Made by a program: the position numbers and the translations under genes. Under the pieces are notes generated by a model. The model did not search any database. It saw only the letters and a program-made list of their open reading frames with translations, and was not told the DNA's origin. From positions 29,061 through 93,060 of the forward strand of contig JAMKCH010088226.1 in the NCBI GenBank assembly GCA_023653785.1: 64,000 nt of DNA, written 5' to 3'. The DNA is from Ophioderma brevispina (Eukaryota; Echinodermata; Ophiuroidea; Amphilepidida; Ophiodermatidae). Of this stretch, positions 24,180 to 34,726 are shown piece by piece (positions within the stretch are counted from its first letter, which is position 1; every line of letters starts with the position of its first letter).

Positions 24180-24515
24180 GTTCATGTTAACCCTGCTAAC
24201 ACCATTTGGGGGGCATATCAGTAGCCCCGAAGGAGAAATCCATCAAGGGTTTGCAATGTATACCAAACACCTGCCCTCCTCAATGGTCGGTGTAACCGAA
24301 AGCCCCCTCCGGAATCCTCTTACCGAACACAAAGAGATTCTACGGGCCATGAACTACAACCACAAGATGTAAAGATTTTGGATTCTGATTCAGATGGTTT
24401 ACAATGCTGGATCAAGGAGGCCTTTTATATTGCTTCGTTGGAGCCGGAATCTTAATCAAGACAAGGGACGGCCGCTCACTTTCACCTGTGTCTATTTTGT
24501 TAGCATGTCGATCTC
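24180..24515 (+). pseudogene. GIY-YIG endonuclease remnant of the Penelope-like element
   Basis: The end of the element reads, with frame changes, LTEHKEI (about 24322), KILDSDS (about 24374), then WIKEAFYIAS and ESLNQDKGR (24407-24470). This resembles the typical C-terminal string WIKEAI-YIR...LNRDKGR that closes Penelope-like proteins. The catalytic GIY and YIG segments themselves are not clear in 24180-24260. In intact relatives the domain nicks target DNA. Confidence 0.75.
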
Positions 24516-24639
24516 TTTTTATAGGAGTAGCTAAGATTGTCAATTTTGGGCTAGAAATACCTAAAATTGTTTTGGCCCATTTCTATTCTACACGAATCCA
24601 TAATCAATCCGTTGTGTAATTTCGCACCTGTGCGCACAC

Positions 24640-25470
24640 CGGGATGGTAGCCTTGGCGCGTTAACCTCTCTACCAAGGGGGGGGGGGGGTGGGTTACCAC
24701 CCCCCCTTCAGGTTTTTTCCCCGGCATTCTAAAACCAAAAGCCACCCCTTTTTTGGTGCCAATTATTTTATTTTTTTTATTTTTTTTCCCTCAATTTTCA
24801 GCTTCTTTTAATCCAAACAAACTCCACCGGGTATAGGTAAATACCGGGTGATCCCAAAGTGAATCGATAGGGGGGGTGGTAACCACCCCCCTTGCCTCCG
24901 GAAGAGAAGTACCAACTGCCACACAACAGGAACATCACAGACCCTTGATTTGGTACCAATGTAGCTTGGTGTCTCCCCTCTTTCCTTGATACCAAAATGA
25001 GTACAACATGCCCTAGCCTTACGTCCCACAATGAACGTCTAAAGTTCGCATGTCATCAAACTCTGGCCATTTCATAGACACCACAGTGAAAATTCAATTT
25101 TTCGCCAAAAAGGTTATGAAAAATCAATTTTCATGCGGTGTTTGACTCTACTTTGATGGAATGACTAGTTTTATATAAGAACTCAGTTGAGAGCTATAAT
25201 AATAGGGTGTTTGAGTCGCCAAAATTTGCGAAAATTCAATTTTCCACCTATATTCAGTATTTTCCTACTTTCCTCCCGTTCCTCAACATATGACGTCTGG
25301 TGACGTCATAATGGGGATTTAGTACTTATTTTGGTACCAATGGAAAGAAGAAACTAACTCTAAGCTATCCTTTGTACCAAATACAGGAATCCGTGTGTTC
25401 AGTAACGAAAATCAACAGGGGGGGGGGTGGTAACCACCCTCCTTCGGGAGTTTTTGTTACAAAAATGTTT
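24640..25470. repeat. Composite region with three G-run/C-run palindromes
   Basis: Palindromes of the form G(n)-TGGT-(A)-ACCA-C(n) occur at 24677-24706, 24870-24891 and 25418-25440. Each is followed by CTT(C/G)(A/C)GG or CCTTCGGGAG-like sequence, suggesting ends of a repeated element. Between them are T-rich runs and GAAAATTCAATTTT motifs (25089, 25234). Frames of 64-77 codons are incidental. Confidence 0.7.
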
Positions 25471-25754
25471 TAATTTTTTAGTTTTTTTTAAAATAGTTTA
25501 CATGTGTGTTGGTACAAAATGAAAGCAAAAAAAGTAATGAAATGAATTTAAATTTTAAAACCATCCGCTCAACAAAATTGTCACTTACTTGATGTTTCAT
25601 ATTACATCCGCAAGAGTTCATCAGAAAAGTGAGAGAGGCGGCCATCTAGTCATGGGACTCACGGTCACTCACGTCACATGACTTGAATAACAGCATTAAG
25701 GTTTCACACGGACGAACCATTGCAAATTAAAATGGCGATTTTTTTATTTGCGTC

Positions 25755-25895
25755 CCATAAACACACCACACATACGCACACAAACACACACACAATGCCC
25801 ACACACACACACGCGCGCCCACACGCACACAACACATCCACACATTCGCGCGCGCGCCACACAAACACACATTGAATACACACCTCACACACACT
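25755..25895. repeat. CA/CG alternating microsatellite
   Basis: A run of CACA with inserted CGCGCG blocks (for example TTCGCGCGCGCGCC at 25845-25859). Alternating purine-pyrimidine of this sort can adopt Z-DNA. The 69-codon minus frame is due to the repeat. Confidence 0.85.
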
Positions 25896-26399
25896 CCTCT
25901 TGATGATCACCATTGTATATGTTGTATCTGCTATTTCTATTACATATGCTCCGAATTATGCTTGATTTGCCGCACAAAAATGGCTTATGCGAGGAAATTT
26001 TACATAATGTAATTTATAGAGTGATAAGCTTGCAGCCAGCAAATGAATTATATGCTAAATATCTAATTTCGATACCGCCAAAGAACAGCAACATCCGCAA
26101 CAAAAACAAAGTTAAAGAGATGTCTTCAGAGAGTCTAGAAAAAAAAATGACTGGCAACTTTCGTTTCCGGTGTAAAGAAACTCCCATAAGAGAGTGTCCT
26201 AGCTACCTAGCAACATGTACTGAATAAACCGTGACTGATAGACGGGCCAGTGAGTACAGTTGCTGAAACAAATGATGCGTACAGGCTCAGTGGATAATAC
26301 AATAGACGAATGGGTGGTAGGACACTTAGTCACACGGACATGTAGTATAGACAAACCGGAACGTTAGGGAAAGATAAATTTTTAAAGCCTAATAGTCAT

Positions 26400-26645
26400 T
26401 ATAAAATGCCATCCCAACATACGGTCTGTCTCCCCTGTCTCGTCTTGTCCCTCGTTTTTCACTATGTAGCTTTGTATCTGCTGTGTCTACTGTGCTTCTT
26501 CTTGTATTCATGTGATTTAATTAACTAACTTAAGGGTGGCCAGACATTGTACGAGCCTTGCTCTCTTCTTGTCAACCCACCAATGCTTTTCTGTATCATC
26601 TTTATTTGTTATGGTTATTGGTAAATAAACTGAAACTGAAACTGG
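26400..26645 (+). mobile_element. 5'-truncated LINE 3' end, copy 1
   Basis: CGAGCCTTGCTCT...CCCACCAATGC...TAAATAAACTGAAACTGAAACTGG resembles the sequence at 63740-63972 (CGAGCTTTGCTCT...CCCACCCATTTTG...TAATAAACTGAACTGACCTG). Shared order, AATAAA and a TGAAAC-repeat tail are typical of non-LTR retrotransposon 3' ends. No coding part is left. Confidence 0.65.
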
Positions 26646-27051
26646 AAAAAAGGAAGACAAAATTGCAGGCCTGAGTCGGTTATCTACGACCCCAATTGAA
26701 AACAGATCCTAATTTAATATCTGATGAGAGAAAAATTAGCAAAGTGTTCCATATCCAGTTTTTTTAAATTTTTTGGCTTAGGGTTAGGGTATTTGTTAGC
26801 GTTAGGCCATAAATAGAAATAATTTGTTTCCTGTGGAATTCTGAAGAGGGGTTTATATGGAATTATTTCCAAAAATTGAATTTCTGCATTACATTTTTTT
26901 TCTATTTGGTACATCAAAACGTCTTGTCACAAAATATTTGGGCACCAACCCCTAAAGCCAACGTCCCGGATATTAAATGTTGTTTTTTTAAATAAATCCT
27001 TGTGCACTGTGAGTAACTAGGCAGTTGAGACAAATTTGTATGTATATTTGT

Positions 27052-27217
27052 TGGGAGTTTCCGTAACATGACCCATCTGACACACTCTTTTCTGACACAC
27101 TTATGAATTCGGAAACTCTTCACGGAATAAAGCACGGGTTTATTCCATTAAGGTCTCGGAATTTATAAGTGTGTCACAAAAAAGTGTGTCAGGTGGGTCA
27201 GGTTACGAAAACTCCCA
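27052..27217. mobile_element. ~166-bp hAT-like MITE
   Basis: Inverted arms of about 57 bp: TGGGAGTTTCCGTAACATGA, CCCATCTGACACACTC, TGACACACTTAT on the left, complement on the right (27160-27217). The central loop contains GGTTTATTCC. TATTTGT flanks it on both sides (27045-27051 and 27218-27224); the repeat is 8 bp if the shared A is counted. A 7-8 bp duplication points to the hAT superfamily. It lies at the end of a LINE fragment. Confidence 0.85.
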
Positions 27218-27229
27218 TATTTGTCCCAT

Positions 27230-27622
27230 TGCAGTTGGCAAAAAGAATTTCCAATCCTTATTGCCAACTGCCCATATTTCACAGCTGTACAGTACAACTG
27301 GAAAAACTAAAGCTTCCATCGCCCAATCTTTGTTGCTCTTCAAGACTTTGGATGTTTCTATCCTTCCAGATGTGTGACTATGTGGTGGCTGCTGCTTTTG
27401 CCATGGCTAGTCGTCTCTTGATATCTGCAGAGCTGCCACCATCTTAAGTTATTACCAATCCAAGAAAGTTGAAAGTATCCACTAATGCAACATCTTTTCC
27501 AGCACGCACCATACTCCGATGTACTTCTTCTCTATACCATGATCATAGTCTTCTTTACATTTAGGTTATTCCAAACTGTTCACATGCTGCCTTCATTCTT
27601 TCAATGAGTTGAAAAAACTTAT
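27230..27622 (-). pseudogene. LINE reverse transcriptase fragment
   Basis: Read on the minus strand, with a few frame breaks: IERMKAACEQFGI, LNVKKTMIMV, VALVDTFNFLGLVIT, DGGSSADIKRRLAMAKAAAT and FPVVLYSCEIWAVGNKDW. This is the segment after the reverse-transcriptase catalytic core found in many LINEs (NxxKTK, FxYLGS, SADIKRR, SCETW). Stops and frameshifts make it dead. RTE- or jockey-like is possible; I cannot settle the clade. The shorter plus-strand frames here are shadows. Confidence 0.85.
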
Positions 27623-27960
27623 ATTGAGCAAATACATTTATAAGCCAGTTATATGCAGCAGAATACAACGGTATTGAGATGCGACACTGTTGGATTCTAA
27701 ATAAAATTCTTTATTTTTACTTATTTTAATTCTTCTATTTAAGGCCAATGTCAGTTGCCTGTTTAATAAATACAGTGTGCTTTTAATCGTCACTATTCTT
27801 GTACCGCCAAAGCATAGCAGAATTATCTTAACATCATATGAGGCAGAAGGACTATTGATTAATTATTTTTTAGGTTACTGTCTTATTTTGTTTAATTGCT
27901 TTATTTAATAATTTTGGGTGTAGGTCAAATCTGCAAATAACATATCTAATTAAATAAACA

Positions 27961-28004
27961 TCATCAACTCATCATAGTCACCATCATCGTCATCGTCATC
28001 ATCG

Positions 28005-28081
<77 letters not shown>

Positions 28082-28100
28082 GTCGTCGTCGTCGTCATTA
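27961..28100. repeat. (ATC)n trinucleotide microsatellite, ~140 bp
   Basis: About 45 ATC/GTC units, nearly pure CAT repeats flanked by CGT variants at both ends (GTCGTCGTCGTCGTC at the right). The minus-strand poly-Asp frame (27950-28225) is created by it and is not a protein gene. Confidence 0.95.
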
Positions 28101-28239
28101 TTGTTTATATTAAGAAAAAAAGTCCAAAGAGAGAAGCAAAACAGTTTTCTGTACATTAAAAACATGGTTCCAAATGCATGTTTGCCCTCTTTTTGTGTAA
28201 TACATGCATAGACAGATGACACCAACTAAAAAGAAAACA

Positions 28240-29150
28240 AAATAAAATAGATGCAATTTAATTCAGAGGCATTATGCAGGTATTCGAAGTGAGGAGACAT
28301 ACGCCTATTTGAGAGTTAAATGATGTATGGTTAATCCCCAAAAATCCTCTGAGAAAAGATGGACACAAAGCAAGAGTCAACTATAATATCGGTCAAAACC
28401 TATTCAGGTTTCTAAGAAAGACACAATCTGTCAGTAATGCACATTATTCTGAACATGTCCCTGGCTCAGCGGATCATGATGTCTGACTTATAGGCTTGCC
28501 TTCCCCAGTGGCAAGATTAACAGCGTCTGTGTTAGAGGACTTTGTTATTCCTTGATTTCAATATCAGCAAAGGGAAACTATACAATACATAGTAACAAGA
28601 CCAAAAAACTACCAAATCAATTAATAGTGAATGATTTGTATAATAAACTATTAATACCTTTCCTCTTGACGGGATGTGCTGTGTATAGTGAGTGGAAGTC
28701 ATTGATTTATTCTTACGGCCACGGTTTTGATTAATCTATACAAGGTGAATTGACAAGTTTCGATCCACTCTAGGTAAAGTGCGATCGCAGGTATTCGCAC
28801 CTCTTCTAAGATGACCATATTACTTCCACAATTATGCTACGAGCTGTTTAATATTACCATTATAACAGCAACGCTTTCAACTGGGCATCGGTTAATTCTT
28901 GTACATATTGTGAATGTTTTGATTTTCGAATAATTCATAGTGCTTTGATGTACAAACATATCAATTGGTGTTTATATCTCATATGATATGTATCATGTCA
29001 ATCCTCATCATTCCTGAGATCCAGCATAGATTTGCAATTTATGAGCTGTATACAATATAAACAATGTAAAGTTTAAAAGAGAGGAAGCCAGTTAGTGCAT
29101 GCATTTTTAAAAAAATGGTCTTGTGAAATTCATTTAAGGTGAAATCTGAA
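28240..29150. other. Stretch without a gene
   Basis: AT-rich; no repeat copy or protein motif recognised. The 60-codon frame at 28552 is unrecognisable. Confidence 0.5.
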
Positions 29151-29173
29151 TTACAACCACACTGTTAAATTTT

Positions 29174-29400
29174 TCTGTTGTTTAACGGTAAAATACCGGA
29201 ATCCTGCTGCCGGTGTGGCAGGAGATATAGTCCTCCGGGCTCACAGTCCGGGAACAATGGTGAACAATAGGGTAATCGATTCAGTTGACTCTTCACGCAA
29301 CATTAGTTTCACGCTTTGTTCCGTTGTCGTCTATGGATCCCGGACTATGATACCTGCCGGACTATGATTACTTTCACACCGGTATTCTACCGTTAAATAA
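29174..29400. mobile_element. TTTAACGGTA-type palindromic element interrupted by MITE A
   Basis: TTTAACGGTAAAATACCGG (29181-29199) is complementary to CCGGTATTCTACCGTTAAA (29379-29397). This is the arm sequence of a palindromic MITE. Its centre holds a complete copy of family A (29210-29383). A second, uninterrupted relative lies at 29551-29597. Confidence 0.8.
29210..29383 (+). mobile_element. ~165-bp MITE, family A, copy 2 (nested)
   Basis: Element body 29215-29378 (164 bp) between CCGGT (29210-29214) and CCGGT (29379-29383). Same internal landmarks as copy 1. It was inserted into the palindromic element, so it is the younger of the two. Confidence 0.9.
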
Positions 29401-29550
29401 TAACAACCCTAAAGATGAATTTGCCGTTATGATTGAAGTTTTGATGTGTTATCGATGTTTGTATGAAGAAAACACATATTTTGTATTGAAATCATTAAAG
29501 TGCTTAAAAATCTCTTCAATACAGTAAAACTTTCTACGATGCACCATATT

Positions 29551-29597
29551 TTAACGGCAGAATACTGGCAGCTGGGATTCCGGTATTCTACCGTTAT
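29551..29597. mobile_element. Short palindrome, relative of the host of MITE A copy 2
   Basis: TTAACGGCAGAATACTGG, a GCAGCTGGGATT centre and CCGGTATTCTACCGTTAT form a near-complete palindrome. Outside it, ACAGTAAAAC (29521) and TTTTTTTAAACAGTG (29607-29621) could be the outer ends of a ~100-bp element. Confidence 0.7.
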
Positions 29598-30006
29598 AAA
29601 ACGTTTTTTTTTTAAACAGTGCATTAATTAATATCAATGAGACAAATAAAACATGAAAATAAGAATAAAATGACTTTTTCAAAGCAAATGTTATCAGATG
29701 CCTACGCTTATCTAGAATAAATTCATGTAGTTTATCAAAATGACGATAAAAGCTTCGACAACATACGCGTATTTAATGAGTATTTCGTCAGCTTTTTTCA
29801 ACGAATCCCATTTGGAGCAGAAATTGTTGTAGTTCGAATTAAATTTTATAACATTTTCCAACAAACATTGTGTGAAACTCATGAATTTTGAACAAAAAAA
29901 ATCGATATTCAAAATACTTTCAGTCGATAGAATATGCACAATACCAGCAAAAAATGTTTTAAATTTGTTCTTGGAAAAGAACCAAAAACCAAAAGCTCTA
30001 TGGCGG

Positions 30007-30194
30007 ATACTATACCACGTAATTGAATTGGGATTCGTATATCTAACACTGCTGCTGTTTTCTTCCTTTTCTATCTATTTTTAAGTTGGACAAAATAACG
30101 TACGAGAAATCTACCGACTCATCCTTCACTTTAAAGCTATTTCTGCAAATTTAAAATATTTGGACTCTTTTGTTTAATCACTGATAGTGCTTTT
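30007..30194 (+). mobile_element. MITE family D, copy 2 (3' part)
   Basis: CACGTAATTGAATTGGGATTCGTAT..., TTTTCTTCCTTTTCT, CATCCTTCACTTTAAAGC and ATCACTGATAGTGCTTTTAG match 11950-12124. The left half of the family is missing or unrecognisable. Confidence 0.75.
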
Positions 30195-31134
30195 AGTGCA
30201 TTATACCGATTTTAACGGCCGTGAATATAGCATTCCAAAGCCCATTGTCATGTTTGTATCCACAAATGTGTGAAACAATTCAAGAGTATGTTTGTTTTAC
30301 CAAATTTGGAATCAGTGGCGTGCTGATTTGGGTAACCACTGCACTGTCGGGCAAAAAGTTAAGCAGATATTTTGCATTTTAATTTTAAGTAAGCTTACCT
30401 TTTTAGTTTCAAATACAGGGGATGCAAATAGTTGTTCTTTATATTCCAGAGGTTGTGATTTTGCCACTATTTATAAAGCCACCTTGACCTTAAAGGTGTT
30501 TAAAAAGACAGCGATTATCTCGCTCGCGTTGACTAAGCGACAGGAAGGTTGACGTATTTTATGGTTGAAACACAACTTTTTTTTTTCAAAGCCGAAGTCA
30601 ATATTTTCTCGTACATTTTAACCACCTGGATCCTTAGCAAAACAAAAATGGAAACGTATAGTCCTTTTAGAGTGTCATTCATGGCAATTGCGAGAGCTAT
30701 ATTTCTCAGAAATGCATTTAAGGGTGATAGAGGGTCCTTCCAGCACGCACACCTATTTGCAGCTGCGCTTCATTTTTAGCGTCAAAACTTACGCACTCGC
30801 TATATGCGCGTTGAATGTTTTCTTTAGATGCGTCTATCGCTAGCGCGTGGTTTAGTATAGTTTGCATTCGTTCCTGCAGTTTTGCATTCTTGTTTTGGAT
30901 TATTTCATGTGCTTATTTTGTTCACGGTGCTTTTCGAATCATTTCACAAACCTCGCTTAAATAAAATTAATACCAAGCGTTATCTTTTTACCCCAAATAA
31001 AAAAAACCAACAATTCGGAGAACCAGGAGAAATAGGAAAAAAAAAGTGTAAGCGCATTTTCAATTGAGGGTCAATTTTTAAGGTTCAAGAGCTCAATCAG
31101 CATTATTAAAAAAAAAGATCTTCACTACAAGACT

Positions 31135-31660
31135 TGCGGGGTGATGAATAGCGAACCTTCGGAATAATGAACCTTAGAATATCGAGAGGACCCCGCAATG
31201 AACATGATGATATATAGATACTTTAAGCCGCGATGCATTATGAGATAACATTTTTCATTTCCATATTAGAAAACCCAACTGAGATAACAATCAAAAAAGT
31301 TTTCTCTGTTTTTGGTGGTGATGACACCAATCAAATTGTTTGGCAACCTCTAACCTATAGCCTAACCCTAAAACTAACCCTAACCCTTGAACTAAAACTT
31401 GATCTTATCATAAATTGTCTGCTTCAAATCAATTGTTTCATTTAAAAAGTTTGGAATACCAAACCTTTTGAAATTCGGTAAATAAAACACGCGGCCCGGT
31501 GTATGGTTTCGGAATAGCGAACCTTTTAGCTTGGAAAAGCGAGCCTTTCTTTAAACTCGGAATATCGAACCTTATTACATAGGCCCTATTCGGAAAAGCG
31601 GATCCTTTTCTCCAAATTTGGAATAGAAACCCTTTCCAATTATCGGACTAGTGAACCATT
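31135..31660 (+). repeat. Degenerate repeats of GGAATAGCGAACCTT
   Basis: Variants of (C)GGAATA(G/T)CGAACCTT occur at about 31147, 31160, 31510, 31535, 31560, 31590 and 31620, separated by 20-35 bp of variable sequence or, once, by the non-repeated block 31200-31480. Looks like an eroded satellite. Confidence 0.6.
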
Positions 31661-31937
31661 TTTAATATAATGTTTTTCTAAACTTTTTGAGGGATAATTA
31701 TGTTATATTCTGACATTTATGCCACTTATAGCGTTCCATTTTTAAGGAGAGAAATCACCTGTGTAGATTATAAAAACTGCGATACCGTAAATTCTATCAT
31801 AATCACTGTTGGTGGGTTATGATGCGTGTACACCTGGCGCTGGTTTTGGTGCGTAGGTACGCGAAGACTGCTGCGCCCACAACAGTTAACCAAGACGCAC
31901 TAAAATGAAAAAAAGGGTACATTTTTACAGTTTTCAA

Positions 31938-32235
31938 GAAAACTAAGTCGGTGACCCCCACTTTTTATTGATGCGCCATAAAGATCTGGCATATGACTTC
32001 AACATAATTTTAAAAATAAAAAATCTGGCCGTCAGAAGTTTATTTTTTATGAGAAAAAATGGCGTCTTTTTCTCATTTTCCCATAGATCGCTGTACAAAT
32101 TTTCCCGAAAAATGCGATTTTTGAACACGTCATACCTCAAAAACTAAGTCGGTGACCCCCATTTTTTTTATTTCAGATTTTTCATTTGCACCGATTAAAA
32201 TACCATATATCTGAAAATAGAGAAAATCTGGCCGT
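31938..32235 (+). repeat. Two-unit tandem repeat, ~201 bp period
   Basis: AAAACTAAGTCGGTGACCCC at about 31938 and again at about 32139. AAAATCTGGCCGT(C/T)AG follows at about 32017 and about 32222. Two diverged tandem units. Confidence 0.75.
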
Positions 32236-32336
32236 TAGCTTTATGATCCTCTATCACCCTTAAAAACTGAACCGAAATATCCTGTTTCTCGCTCAAAATC
32301 AACAAATGCCAGCTTTGTCAGGTTAAAATCCTGGAG

Positions 32337-32513
32337 CCAGTGTGGCAGGAGATATAGTCCTCCGGGTTCACAGTCCGGGAACAATGGTGAACAATAGGGC
32401 AATCGATTCAGTTGACTCTTTACGCAACATTATTAGTTTCACGCTTTATTCCGTTGTCGTCTATGTAGCCCGGACTATGATACCTGCTGGACTATGATTA
32501 CTTTCACACCGGA
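32337..32513 (+). mobile_element. ~165-bp MITE, family A, copy 3
   Basis: Body 32342-32508 (167 bp) between CCAGT (32337-32341) and CCGGA (32509-32513). Internal sequence is close to copy 2. It ends 10 bp before the TTAA of MITE F copy 2. Confidence 0.85.
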
Positions 32514-32523
32514 TTCATGGAAG

Positions 32524-32880
32524 TTAAAGGTCCATGGCCCGATCGGTAATAGCCTCGTCCCCAGAAGCCCCAGATTGTACCTGAAGTGGTCAACATTTTG
32601 GTATCAGAAGAAAGCTACTATTTTTTCTCATTTACCCTGTGAAATCTTAGGGCAAAAAGATATTTGGTTTGGAAGTTATGAGCGAAAATGTGCCCCATTT
32701 TGGTCGACCAATATTAATTTTTACACTTATCGATGGGGCAAATTCAAAATCACGTTTTTAGCTCTCACGGCAAAACGGATTGAAATATCGGCGCGAAACT
32801 TTACAGATGGGGTTTTGGGGTGAAGGCCAATCTATCAAGATGAAAACTTCATATCCTTAAATCGGGCCATCCCCCTTTAA
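32524..32880 (+). mobile_element. TTAA-flanked MITE, family F, copy 2 (~357 bp)
   Basis: Starts TTAAAGGTCCATGGCCCGAT and ends CGGGCCATCCCCCTTTAA. Homologous over its full length to 18112-18465. The 109-codon frame crossing it is incidental. Confidence 0.9.
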
Positions 32881-32999
32881 GGAGTCATTCCAATGTGAGG
32901 TTAGTTAGATAAACTTCGACAATAAGGCTTCAGATTAAACTTTTTAATCGTACAGTTCAAGATATGAATAATTGAAGAGAAAGTGGGGAAATATGAGTA

Positions 33000-34720
33000 A
33001 AGACAGATTGAGAGAGAGAGAGGCGAGAGAGAGGGGAGAGTCAATGGAGATGTATAAAGAAATGGTTATCTAACGGCAACATGAAACGTAAAAAATCTTT
33101 GAAAGTTCCCTAAAGTTAGGTACAAAGTTGTCCTGATGAAACATTACCGACAAGATGGCACAAGGTTGGTGTTATATTGGTGACCTGTATGAATGATTGT
33201 TTTCACCTCCGCATCATTCTTTGTTTTGTTAATAATAATTCTCTTCCATTTCGAAATTTTAGGTAGATGGTCTTTACTATGAATGGTGACACAGGACAAG
33301 TGTCTCAATGTAGATTAGTTCATGTGGCGACAAAAGGTAAATTTAAATGGGGAAACTTGTCTCAGTGTACTTCTACGGAATATCTAAAGAACCGCTTCAT
33401 CGGGGGTAATCTCACGAAGCCTATGATCCTTGACGCTTACCGGGGTCACCCAAAACCGTCAGGAACTTCCATGTAGCGGAGAATGGCGTCAAATAAAAAC
33501 TTAGTACCTTTAGCAATTGCGTGGGTGGCCTACATCGGACGAATACATAAAGGGAAATGTCTTCGCGCCCCGATTTACATACTGGTTGAATTCCACAACT
33601 AAAATTCACCTGAAACTAGGAGGCATTTAAGATGGTAAATAATATTTGGTGCACCCCCCCCCCCCCCCCAATGTAAACTTCCCCTAATCGCCTAAAAAAG
33701 GCGTCATTTCAGATGTTGTAAATAATATTTGGTTCTAAAGAAAGAAAAATAATTTCTTACAACCATAGCTGCAAAAGCGTGCATAGTTTAAAGTCAATTT
33801 TTCTATAAGGGGGTTCCCCTTATTTATTACTTTTTATATTACTGTCACCAATGATCCCTTTTTAACAAAACCATCAGGGGCGCTCCAGGATTTGAAAAAA
33901 ACGTCAAACTTACAGGGGGGATGAAGGCTGAAAATTGTCCAAAAGGGGCTGCAGAATTACAGGGAGGCGCGCGCCCTTCCCTAGATCAGCACTGACCATG
34001 TTACCGATGTCCCGCTTCAAGGACACGTACCGGATAGCCGTGTGACTGTATCATAGGAGACTGCCTCTAACCTATACTAATGACGAGACAATGTAATAAG
34101 TACGTGTAAATTTTTATAATTCTGAATTATGCAAAAAACACCTCAAAAATAACTTCCTGGCATTGTTGTATTAAAAAGCTACTATTACATTACCATTTGA
34201 CAAGCTAATCATTCCTTTCTTACATTGATACAGCAATTTCAGGAGTGCTTCCCTAGTTATCCTAAAGGCCAGCGTGTTTTTTGGTTTTTATGTAATCATG
34301 TAATGACAGTACTCGAAGCGTAACTTTCAAACGATTTCCAGATTGTGGCACGGAACTATCTACTAGCGCGCTTCTCTTGCCTACGCGGATGTGTAATTTC
34401 GTGGGGACGGCCCGGGGCTGGATGTTGCTGCCTTTGTGATTGACAGGCCCGTGCAAGGCTCCCCCGTGTGCAGTTTGCCATTCTTAATACGATACTTCTC
34501 TAATCTCTAGAAACCACCCTGCTTGTGAACATAATTAAAATTTATACAAATATCAGTCATCGAAGATTAAATGTCATTTGATAAAATATAGTGCGGATTA
34601 CGAAAACATTGACAAACAGAATGCAAATTTCGTCGGCATTACAGAGTATCATATAAAGGAATTCCACGCCAAAGAAAATGTTGGTTTTAAGAAATATTTC
34701 AAAATTAAAAGTTGACAATT
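33000..34720. other. Stretch without a supported gene
   Basis: Holds a GA-rich tract (33008-33042), a C16 run (33654-33669) flanked by two AAATAATATTTGGT repeats (33636 and 33719), and GGGGCGCTCCAGGATTT (33878), which resembles the start of many invertebrate DNA transposons. A 69-codon frame (33267-33476) opens just after a pyrimidine-rich AG-ending stretch, but it matches nothing I know. Confidence 0.45.
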
Positions 34721-34726
34721 CAAATA

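Larger units (their letters stand above)
22680..24515 (+). mobile_element. Decayed Penelope-like retroelement
   Basis: Shows, in order, a degenerate N-terminal part (22800-23030), reverse-transcriptase blocks (23060-24060) and a C-terminal GIY-YIG endonuclease remnant (24180-24510). This order is the Penelope-like element plan. Many frameshifts and stops break it. Frames of 75, 244, 66 and 71 codons are pieces of it, some of them out of frame with the ancestral reading. The left border is unclear. On the left it follows the 843-bp foldback closely. Confidence 0.85.
30718..32263. mobile_element. Candidate 1.55-kb element with TTAA flanks
   Basis: TTAA then GGGTGATAGAGGGTCC on the left (30718-30737) is matched by GATCCTCTATCACCC then TTAA on the right (32245-32263): a 15-bp inverted repeat with TTAA on each side. 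The interior carries a degenerate GGAATAGCGAACCTT repeat (31135-31660) and a two-unit ~200-bp repeat (31938-32235). It encodes no recognisable transposase, so it is non-autonomous if real. It could also be two unrelated ends. Confidence 0.55.

Noticed and set aside
25301..25308. CRE (TGACGTCA) as a promoter element
   Set aside because: It lies in a transposon-like composite region without accompanying core promoter motifs.
26775..26800. Interstitial telomere repeat (also CCCTAA-like at 31360-31395)
   Set aside because: Only two or three imperfect TTAGGG/CCCTAA units each; too short to mean a former telomere.
27950..28225. Poly-aspartate protein
   Set aside because: Created by an (ATC)n microsatellite read on the minus strand.
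33267..33476. Candidate internal exon after a pyrimidine-AG tract
   Set aside because: A 69-codon frame with no recognisable domain, and suitable acceptor-like tracts are common in AT-rich DNA.
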